Part shown: in pieces, positions 55,960-64,000 of the stretch
How the letters are laid out: each line of letters opens with the position of its first letter
Numbering within the stretch: position 1 is the stretch's first letter
Assembly: GCF_003576645.1 (NCBI RefSeq)
Contig: NC_044917.1
Span: 18,279,280-18,343,279 of the forward strand
DNA length: 64,000 nucleotides
DNA from: Ipomoea triloba
Taxonomy: Eukaryota > Streptophyta > Magnoliopsida > Solanales > Convolvulaceae
Reading direction: 5' to 3'
Notes under the pieces: model-generated
Database searches by the model: none
What the model was told of the DNA's origin: nothing
What the model saw: the letters and a program-made list of their open reading frames with translations, nothing else
Translations under genes and position numbers: made by a program

Positions 55960-56807
55960 GAGTTTATTCAATTTTTTGTCCTAGATTTATAGGTAGCAGT
56001 CTACTTTTTGTCCTTTTGTTTTCAAAACATCCTTGTTTGGTCCTAGTATTAATGTGGCATGACCTTTTTTTGTTATCCGTTAACGAAAATTTTTAAATGG
56101 CCTTAAATACAAGGACGTTTTGGTTTATTCAGTTCTAAATGTTAATTCTTTTTTCTTTTTTGTTTTTAACATCCACGTTGTTCCTCACATAATGTGGCAT
56201 GACAATTTTTTTTTTGTCCTCTGTCAAAAAAAAATGTTTAAATGACATTAAAAATGATGTTATTAACCACTTAACATCCTTCTTTTGTCTTCTTGGTAAT
56301 AGAACCAATAGTCTTGTGAATTTTTATAAAGTACACTTATGCACTAGACTTAAATTAAGTTGCTATCTAGTAGACTTGTGATTTTTTCAATTGCAATTTT
56401 TTAGATTTAGCAGTTGACTTATGTATTGATAATATTTTTATTACTAAGAAGAAAAATGGAGGATTTTGAGTTGTTAATAATGTCATTCAAAAATATCTGT
56501 TGACGAAGGAAAAAACGGTCAAACCACAATAATGCTAGGATCAACATGGATAGTTTGAAAAAAAAAACTAAAAGTGGAAAGACACATATAAATATAGGAC
56601 GAAGAAAAAGGAAAAGGACTTAGCACTTATAATTAAATAGACCAAAATGTTCTTGTGATTAAGTTCTTTAAACGGTTTTTTTGACATAGGACGAAAAAGT
56701 GTAATGCCACAATAATATATACTAAGATCAAAGGTGAATATTTTGGAAAAAAAAAAAAAAAGAATTGACTGATGCTTATAAATCTAAAACAAAAATTGAA
56801 TTAACTC
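55960..56807. mobile_element. MULE-like foldback element, 848 bp
   Basis: Long imperfect terminal inverted repeats (left arm from GAGTTTATTCAATTTTTTG, right arm ending AAAATTGAATTAACTC), each about 300 bp with the shared AATGTGGCATGAC / GTAATGCCACAATA motifs. It is flanked by a perfect 10-base duplication TTTAACAAAA (55950-55959 and 56808-56817). Duplication length and arm length fit non-autonomous Mutator-like elements. It encodes nothing. Confidence 0.75.
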
Positions 56808-57264
56808 TTTAACAAAAATAGTATAAACTATTATTCGAATATCTCTCGAAGCTACATTAATTGTAAATATATTCGTAATAAATGGTTCTCACTCAGATCT
56901 CATGTCAATCATTGGGCTAATGCTCACACAAGTTCAAAAGCTAGCTAATTGCGTTCAAACTCTTGTATCAAGGTTTCATCCAAATATATAAAAGAAACAT
57001 AGTTAAAATTTTGAAAAAATGAAAAAGAAAAAACACGAAACAGTGAAACTTGAAACCAATTAATTAAACAGTAGATGAGCGTAAGGTACGTGCCTAACAT
57101 AAGAACAAAGTTAAAAAACATGTTGTACACAATTGATAAACTTTTCACATTTTTAGTTTTACCATTGGTTACCATCCAAAATTTCTCTATAAATTCGCCC
57201 AATCACTAAGCCAAAGATGCATCACAACCCCAAGTTTCCTCTTAGCTTTCACAATTGGATGTCC

Positions 57265-57274
57265 ATATATATAT
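57265..57274 (+). promoter_or_regulatory. TATA box of the lipid-transfer-protein gene
   Basis: ATATATATAT, 57 bases before the start codon, followed by GGGCCC at 57275-57280, a motif often found in plant promoters. A transcription start near 57295-57305 would leave a leader of about 30 bases. Confidence 0.6.
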
Positions 57275-57331
57275 GGGCCCGGCCTTGAGAGATGATCAGA
57301 TCAGAACAGATTAATTACCATACTAATAAAA

Positions 57332-57610
57332 ATGAAGGCCTTTAACTTCATGACACTAGCTGTTCTATTGCTTCTCTTGGGAGAAGCACAATTTTCATTG
57401 GCTACATGCGACGCGAAGCAGCTCAACCCTTGCCTAAGCGCCTTAACGTTCAACTTACATCCACCCCCACAATGTTGCGAGAGGCTTAATCAACAGAAGC
57501 CTTGCTTCTGCCAATACGTCAAGAATCCCCAGCTAAAGGATTATCTTGTCAACTCCGCAGCTGCCAAGAAAGTCTATGAACTCTGCAAGGTTACAATGCC
57601 CAAGTGTTGA
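57332..57610 (+). CDS. Non-specific lipid-transfer protein, type 2
   Basis: A 92-residue single-exon gene. Residues 1 to about 24 form a signal peptide (MKAF..., then LAVLLLLLGEA) for secretion to the cell wall. The mature part has the eight-cysteine motif at C26, C34, C48, C49, C58, C60, C85 and C92, spacing C-x7-C-x13-CC-x8-C-x-C-x24-C-x6-C, which is type 2 (nsLTP2, prolamin superfamily). Such proteins bind lipids in a cavity held by four disulphides and function in cuticle or suberin deposition and defence. The CFC pair with Phe59 between the cysteines is typical of type 2. The start codon lies in good plant context (AAAAATGAAG) and the frame has no defects. It is the only intact host gene seen, about 500 bp from a foldback element and 1.2 kb from copia-B. 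Which paralogue it is cannot be said. Confidence 0.95.
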   Translation: MKAFNFMTLAVLLLLLGEAQFSLATCDAKQLNPCLSALTFNLHPPPQCCERLNQQKPCFCQYVKNPQLKDYLVNSAAAKKVYELCKVTMPKC

Positions 57611-57836
57611 AGAAATCTCTATTTCTCTTCATTATATATATGATATATCCTAAAGTATTCCGTCCATCTGTGTGCCCTATATTATTACTAACAGCAAACA
57701 CCTATCTCTTTCTTGTTCTATTTTTAATTTTTGTATGTCTCGAATATTAAAATCATAGCCTGCTTGGTTATGATATTTGTACTAGTTATATGTCATCATT
57801 TGTAGATATGAAAGGCCGGCTATCGTGCCCTTGCCT

Positions 57837-57842
57837 AATAAA
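57837..57842 (+). terminator. Possible polyadenylation signal of the lipid-transfer-protein gene
   Basis: AATAAA 227 bases after the stop codon. Other AT-rich signals nearer the stop are equally possible. Confidence 0.35.
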
Positions 57843-58832
57843 TAGGAATCGTGTCTAATAGTTAGATTTAACCAAGTTTTATTTAAATTATTTTATATAT
57901 ACAAATATAAAATAGAAATGTAGTAACAACTTTTTGACCAAATATACTGCATAAACATTCAATAAAGAAAATTAAAGAAATACAATTAAAAATTTATCTT
58001 AACAGTTACACTAAGATACAAAATTATTTATCAAATTTTAAATGTCAATTTTTTAAAAAATTTTATTTTCAATTACAATTAAAACCAATGTTTGAATTAT
58101 ATAAACATTATTATCATGCATGTATAAATGCTGCTAATTAAAGCCTAAAGGATTGACATTTTTAAGAAAGAAATATGTTTTTTGAAGGAGTACATCTTAG
58201 ACCCGCCTAAAGGTTTGACATTTTTAAGAAGGAAATATGTTTTTTGAAGGAGTACATCTTAGACTCTACTTTGTGTGGACCGTAGCCATACAGCTGTGTG
58301 AAACACAATCGTAAATTTTCTAACACTTAAAATTCATTATTATTATATATAATACATAAAGTACATTATTCTAATTCATAAAATATATGATCTTATCCAT
58401 GAAATTTTATTATTTTAACAAATAAAATACATTATACAGTATTCTAACTTATAAAATACATTATTATAACACGTAAAGTAAATTATTCTAACTCATAAAA
58501 TACATTACTCAAAATGTTAATTATTCTAATATATGCGCGCTGAACGAACACGCTAATTATTTAAAATAAGCTATAAGAAAAATTTCTTTTTCAAACAACA
58601 AAACCATATCGTTTTGTTGTTGTTGTTTGTTTGTTTTTTTTTTCATGTTCGCTTTTTTCATGTTCGTATTTATTTTAATTTTATTACTTCATAACAATAG
58701 TAATAATATTAATGTTCTCTTTACATAATAATATTAGTTTCACGAAATATAATAACAGTAATTCTTCCAAATATTTCTTTACAAATTATGAATACAATCT
58801 ACTAGTCAAAATCGTTAACACTATAAACTATA
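57843..58832. other. AT-rich intergenic DNA
   Basis: Includes a 61-bp tandem duplication (58143-58265, see next entry) and repeated CATAAAATACATTATTCTAA-like phrases at 58330-58510. No gene recognised. Confidence 0.6.
58143..58265. repeat. Two tandem copies of a ~61-bp unit
   Basis: CCTAAAGG(A/T)TTGACATTTTT... through GGAGTACATCTTAGAC, second copy with three or four changes. Confidence 0.85.
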
Positions 58833-59651
58833 TGGAATTGTATCGTGGGTCTTGAATGTACGAAAAGCTTAAAGTTCTATTTGATTTTAATCACAAATCA
58901 TCTTATCCTTAATTAGAATAAAAAAAAAAGGAAAAAGATAAAAGATAAGAAGAAGAGAACCAGGACACAACAATAACGCAGTTCGAAGCTACACTCCTAC
59001 GTCTGCGGGGCACTCACGACAGCCCAATCCACTAGATGTTTGCCAAGATTTCAGGGAGATGAAATGCTAATCATACACTAGGACCAAATCCTATTACATC
59101 AACATTCATCAAACAATCTTCTAAACATCTTCACGGGAAAGGATTCATGCAGCCGCAACTTGTCTGAATCAGCACCGCGCCATGGAACCAAAACCCAGTA
59201 ACAAAATCAATGATTAAACTCACTCACAGTCAATAAATATTCAGAGTAGTGTTGTTCGAATTTCACACCTATAAGTCATCATTTAAAGCTTCAAACTTCA
59301 TCCTTTATATAGTAATACCAAGTAACAAACTCTCCCAACAATTTGCTTGATAATCTCCTTAGAATATTGCAGTCCATTCATTTAAAAACCAAACACAAAC
59401 CATGCTGAAATAAAACTGATTTTTGTTAGGAAATTTTGTTGGGAGCATTGTAGCAGATCCAGAGTACGCAGGTTGTGATCCAAGAGCAAAATGTGAGCTT
59501 TGAAATAGTCAAACTGATATATGGACCGTGAGCTTTGAAATAGTCAAATTGATATATGGACCAACCTATACTAAGACAATGTAAATTAAAACAACCAAAG
59601 GTTTGTCAAATGATTTAGCGAACAGTAATGTGCATCATTTGTCCACATACA
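58833..59651 (-). repeat. Copia-B 3' LTR
   Basis: On the minus strand TGTATGTGGAC...CAATTCCA. It contains a perfect-length tandem duplication of 35 bp (59493-59527 and 59528-59562, one mismatch) absent from copia-A and probably arising after insertion. Confidence 0.82.
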
Positions 59652-59665
59652 AACTCTCCCTTTGG
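59652..59665 (-). other. Copia-B polypurine tract
   Basis: Minus-strand CCAAAGGGAGAGTT directly before the 3' LTR. Confidence 0.65.
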
Positions 59666-61519
59666 CAATTATTTGACAAAACCTAAAAGACAAATATATA
59701 TTGGGCAAAACAAAGTTACAAAGATAATTTTATTTAACAATGCCACAAGTATATTTGTTTACAGTTATAGCCTAGACAAAACAAGACATATTTCAAGTCT
59801 CACTTACTGTTCCACAAGATCATACTTGAAGAATTATTTCCTTTAGCATACTTTAGACTGATCATATTTTAACCACAGGACTACCCGTACAATACAACTA
59901 AGATATATCCAACCACACTTAATATTCAAATAGGAAAGCCATCAGATAAAAGAAAACCAAATAGATTAATCCATAATCAGTGCTAGAGAACAACCGAGAT
60001 AATGTCCAATAGTAAACCATAGATAATAAATGAGAAAAATAGACCATACTAGGACCAGACATTATTACCAAAACGAAAAATATTACCAGAATAAGCAGTA
60101 GCAGAACAAGAGCAGCAGTCCAAAAATAAACCCGCAGTAGCAGTCCAAAAAATAATACCAGCAACTTCAAGAAATATTCCCAAATACTCCCCCTAAATTA
60201 GCATTTTCTCCCCCTGTTTTGTCAAATAACTGACAAAGGCAAACATCTAACGGGCTGTCGGAGATCCGGATACAGCAGATTCTTCATCAGGAGATTCAGG
60301 TTCAGAAACACCCTGAGACGCAACAACTTCAGCATGACGAGTTTCCAATCAAATCATAATCCAGTCATGCCCATACCTCATCCAAAAACAATACCAAAAA
60401 AATTCTAGATATCCATAGGAATAGGCTTAAATAGATTATTCAAGAATTCCAAAGTATCCAAAGATAAAATCAAATTGTCAAAGAAGATAAAACCCAAATA
60501 ATATGATGATCCAAATATAATAATCCGAATAATATGATAACCTAATAATCAGTTAACCATGCCCCCCCCCTCCCCCCCCTCAATTTGAACATCGTGACTG
60601 ATTGATCACAATGGCGTCATAATAAGATAACTCTTAGAGCAAAAGATTCGTTTTGCTTTGAAGTTGTAATAGAGACACACACTCCATAATACTTCTCTTT
60701 GCGTTTTTTGAAACCTTTTGCCACATGAGCCTGCACTAGAGTAATAGAAAATAAAAACCTAGAACAAGGCACATGGAACATGAAAACAACTCAACAAAAA
60801 ACATAAAAGCACTAGCTTATAAACACACATTCAGAAAAAACAGAAAGATTAACAAAAACGACTAGAAGCATATTCAGGTATAATAGATTCAGGCACGGAT
60901 TCATAACAGATAACACAGAAATCACACACACAAAGCCAAATACGGTCATGATTGGACCAAACCAATAACACAAAGAAGCAATATACATGGCATAACAAGG
61001 ATAACACGCAATTTTAGATTCAGACAACAAGAAAAAACAGGCACAAGTCTAGAGAATATAACAGAAAATAATGAAGATACGCACATAATATCATAATAAG
61101 AACAATTTAAGCACATTCAATGGAGCAGATAATGAAGGCAAAAATTAGGACATGCGAACTATGAAAAGAATAGGTAAAAAGACAGTAAATATAGAAAGGC
61201 TAGACTCAGGTATTAAGGTAATACTAGCTAAAGAATAAGAAACAGAAGGTACCAATACTCCGAAAGAAATTTTTCTTTCAGCCTTTGATGAAGCACTCAG
61301 TTCGAATAAAATTTAGAAATTCCAACTCTGAACAAAGTTCTTGGTCTGGAAAAGAGAGCAAACTCTTATTAAAAAAAATATACCTTATTTAATTATAAAA
61401 TACCTGGTTTTATTTCGACGATGATCCTTCAATCTTGAATATGTAGATTTTAATCCAATCTCTCTATCTTCCACTAGTTCTCGAGAACTATTTTTCCCTT
61501 GAGATGCGTGTGGTATTAA
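59666..61519 (-). other. Copia-B noncoding interior
   Basis: No credible gene; a hydrophobic 83-codon frame (59919-60170) has no family resemblance. Purine tracts on the minus strand stand at 60186-60216 and 60560-60581 (the latter a long G run). 60236-60910 is shared with copia-C. Confidence 0.65.
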
Positions 61520-63112
61520 CTATGATATAAAATCTGCTTTCCTGACCCAAACTTGTTTTACAAATGGTGCAATGCGATTGTGAGTGTATTTCTTGGCCCT
61601 TTGATCCTTATAAAAATATAAGCATTCTGGTCTGGTGTGGTCGCATAACCTGCAATAGTGACAAATGGGGTCATAAAACTTGTAAGTACGTTTGTTTTGC
61701 CATACTTTACCATGATTTTGTCTTGCTGAACTTGTCTCAGGAATATCCTCTAGATCTGTTCTAGTTACTTTGATAAAAATGGGTTTATCTTTATGGTTGC
61801 AACCGGTGAAGCCAATACCAAACTTAGTTGTTGATTGCCGACCCGTGTCCAAAATTTCATCAACTGTTGAGGTGGTATCCATCATTTGGATCTGTTTCTT
61901 AAGAGTAGTCAGCTCCTGCGTTAGCTTGATCACTTCCTGTTTTAGCTTGTCTTTCTTGTTCAGTAGTCAGCTGCATCTTCATCTTCAACTTCTGGATCAG
62001 CTGTAATTCTGACCATGAACGCAACGAAGTTGCAAGAAATCTCTTCTATATCAGCTTCAACTTCTGGGTTAGCCTCATCGTCACTCCATGTTAGTGCTAC
62101 CATTGATTTTTTTCTTCTTAAGTAGGTGGCACATTCATCCTGAACGTGACCATAACTTTCACACTCGTTGCACCGGATGTCTTTGCCACCTGTCTTTTCT
62201 CTAGGTTGGTTTGTACGAGATGCAAACGGTTTATAATTTGATCCATTCGACTTTGAATTGGTCTTTGATGTATTGGAGCTTGATCCTTTTTAGTTTTGGG
62301 ATTTGTTGCCGCGAAAGCTATTCTTTTGTTTGACATGTTTCAAGATTTTATTAAAATGTTTGGTTAACAATTCTACTGGATCATCATCCTCGATTTCGTC
62401 TGGATCCGATACAGTGTCCTGTTCATTAGCTGTAAAGGCAACATTCTTTTTCTTTCTAGAATGGTCAGTCAAAATTTCGGTTTAATAGGTTTTGAGATTA
62501 CCCATTAGTTGAGCCAAACTTTGGTTTTCCCACCCAGAGTGTTCTTGTATTGCAGTTACCTTCATTCTGAACTGAGGTGGGAGGGAAAGTAGTACCTTTT
62601 TGATCAACTTCTATTGAGAAAATGGTTCACCCAGAGTGACTGCACGATTAGCAATCTCTTGAACTCTCTCATTGAAGCTTACAATGTTTTCATCCTCATT
62701 CATTCTCAAGTCTTCAAAATCACTCTGAACCAGCTGGAGCTTGGATTGCTTCACAGAAGTGGTACCTTCATAAGTTGTTTCTAAAATCTCCCAAGCTTCT
62801 TTGGCGGAGTAACAACCTGTTATTAAATTGAATTGGCTTTCATGAATTAATGAAAAGATAATATCAAGTGCTTTACTATTGTAGCTTGCTGCATGTGGTC
62901 ATTTCCGTGGGAGTCCAGTCAACTTCAAGTTTTATGACTTTCAGATCGCCTTCTTTTTCACCATCCTTGGTAGGGTGATCCCATCCTGATAACACAGATC
63001 GCCACACACCTTGAGCTCTAAGATGCATTCTGGTGCGGGCTTTCCAGTAAGCATAATTGTCCCCGGTTAGTTCTAGAGCAGGACTATTCATTCTGAAACA
63101 CTTAACACACAC
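61520..63112 (-). pseudogene. Copia-B gag
   Basis: N-terminus with LTGDNYAYWKARTRMHL, the UBN2-like core, a knuckle region near 62140-62180 (one Cys lost relative to copia-A), then a frameshift near 61960. A C-terminal segment follows with a heptad stretch (LTQELTTLKKQIQMM), a second knuckle ICHYCRLCDHTRPEC and the usual WVRKADF end. Nonsense codons at 62290-62292 and 62482-62484 are identical in position to those of copia-A. Confidence 0.82.
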
Positions 63113-63220
63113 TGAGATTCCAAATAAAAAACTAAAAATGATAAACCATAATATAAGGTGAACTCGTAAGTTTAAGAAACACGATTTTAACGCCAGATCG
63201 GTTAGACTAAAAATTTAAGT

Positions 63221-63239
63221 CCCCTTGCTTTGATACCAA
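63221..63239 (-). other. Primer binding site of copia-B (tRNA-iMet-like)
   Basis: Minus-strand TTGGTATCAAAGCAAGGGG next to the LTR; one mismatch to TGGTATCAGAGC in the core. Confidence 0.75.
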
Positions 63240-63240
63240 T

Positions 63241-63811
63241 TGAAATTGTATCGTGAGTCTTGAATGTACAAAAAACTTAAATTTCTATTTGATTTTAATC
63301 ACAAATCATATTATCCTTAATTAGATTAAAAAACAAGAAAAGGATAAAAGATAAGAAGAAGAAAACCAGGACACAAAAAATGATAACGCAGTTCGGAGTT
63401 ACACTCCTACGTCTGCGGGGCACTCACGACAGCCCAATCCACTAGATGTTTGCCAAGATTACAAGGAGATGAAATGCTAATCATACACAAGGACCAAATC
63501 CTAATACATCAACATTCATCAAACAATCTTCTAAACATCTTCACGGAAGAGGATTCGTGCAACCGCAACTTGTTTGAATCAGCACCACGCAATAGAACCA
63601 AACCCAGTAATAAAATCAGTGATTAAACTCACTCACAGTCAGATAAATATTCAGAGTAGTGTTGTTCGAATTTCACACCTATAAGTCATCATTTAAAGCT
63701 TCAAACTCCATCCTTTATTTAGTAATACCAAGTAACAAACTCTCCCAACAATTTGCTTGATAATCTCCTCAGAATATTGTTGTCTATTCATTTAAAAACC
63801 AACCACAAACC
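63241..63811 (-). repeat. Copia-B 5' LTR, interrupted
   Basis: Aligns with 58833 to about 59400 and stops at CACAAAC where a new LTR begins. The remainder would lie right of the window. Confidence 0.8.
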
Positions 63812-64000
63812 TGTTGGTCCCAAGGGGATGGGGTACAAGTCTCGAGGGGGGGGGGGTGAATAGACTTGTACAAGATTTTGCAAATCTTTTCAACCTCTCG
63901 TGTGTATTGAACTTAGGATGTTTAGGTTCGATACCTCACGAGGTGAAGACAAAGTTTTATGCGCAGCGGAAATGTTATCCCCTTTTAGTTAGCACGAGTT
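63812..64000 (+). mobile_element. Start of another LTR element (partial)
   Basis: TGTTGGTCCCAAGGGG followed by an inverted pair GTACAAGTCT / AGACTTGTAC around a G run, a layout common at the start of copia LTRs. It continues past the window end; orientation is assumed from the TG start. Confidence 0.5.

Larger units (their letters stand above)
58833..63811 (-). mobile_element. Copia-B: gag-only copia element with both LTRs
   Basis: Minus-strand order: 5' LTR (63241-63811, cut by another LTR), primer site, gag (61520-63112), 1.85 kb without coding, PPT, 3' LTR (58833-59651). No protease, integrase or RT, so it must depend on another element. Gag type and the repeated GGGGGAG tracts of the 3' region suggest a SIRE-like family. 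It landed 1.2 kb downstream of the lipid-transfer-protein gene. Confidence 0.83.

Noticed and set aside
56945..57202. 85-codon minus-strand frame upstream of the lipid-transfer-protein gene
   Set aside because: Phe/Leu-rich product of AT-rich promoter DNA, no supporting signals.
59919..60170. Hydrophobic 83-codon minus-strand frame as a membrane protein
   Set aside because: AT-rich noncoding interior of copia-B; composition alone explains the hydrophobicity.

Overview
The window is plant nuclear DNA, almost certainly from a eudicot. It is a dense nest of LTR retrotransposons next to a small host island. The plant origin follows from Ty3 elements of the Athila and chromovirus (chromodomain) types, Ty1-copia elements of a SIRE-like type, primer sites for plant tRNA-Asp and initiator tRNA-Met, and one ordinary plant gene, a type-2 non-specific lipid-transfer protein at 57332-57610. 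I cannot name the species. That gene is the only host gene I can support; every other long reading frame belongs to a mobile element, and most are broken.

Layout. (1) 1-18.0 kb: an old chromovirus (TE1) split by two later insertions. One is a full Athila element (A1, 1812-10988, ~1.33-kb LTRs) inside its RNase H region. The other is a short-LTR chromovirus (TE3, 11517-16511) inside the integrase zinc-binding region. (2) 18.1-21.8 kb: pieces of a minus-strand copia element (copia-C). It is interrupted by an Athila-type solo LTR, which itself carries a reverse-oriented solo LTR of a 3.6-kb-LTR family ('giant LTR'). (3) 21.8-44.9 kb: an Athila relative (A3) with gag, protease and an ATHILA ORF-1-type gene but no RT, RNase H or integrase. 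Its ORF-1 is split by a 14.5-kb array (28192-42682) of four giant LTRs alternating with tiny internal regions, flanked by a single pair of 5-bp duplications. (4) 43.4-52.2 kb: an Athila-type LTR and a second long-LTR family ('T2', TGTAACACCCC...GGGGTGTCACA), including one T2 solo LTR inserted into another. Large near-identical duplications here abut single Ns and look like assembly artefacts. (5) 52.2-54.0 kb: minus-strand copia-A gag and 5' LTR. (6) 54.0-58.8 kb: host island with a CACTA-like remnant, a MULE-like foldback element and the lipid-transfer-protein gene. (7) 58.8-64 kb: copia-B, a gag-only minus-strand element with both LTRs; its 5' LTR is cut by the start of another LTR element.

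The most interesting signals are structural rather than new enzymes. A short stem-loop with a four-base loop ending in GGA recurs near the 3' end of several unrelated Ty3 families. CpG-rich palindromes sit just upstream of the TATA box in several Athila LTR families. A 184-codon reading frame lies inside the giant LTR and is open in all four copies that contain it. Two copia copies share the same nonsense codons, which points to mobilisation in trans. I found no convincing new multi-gene system. Runs of N at 20455, 36445-36469, 40969-40993, 45155 and 51621 mark unreliable assembly, and structures around them should be read with caution.
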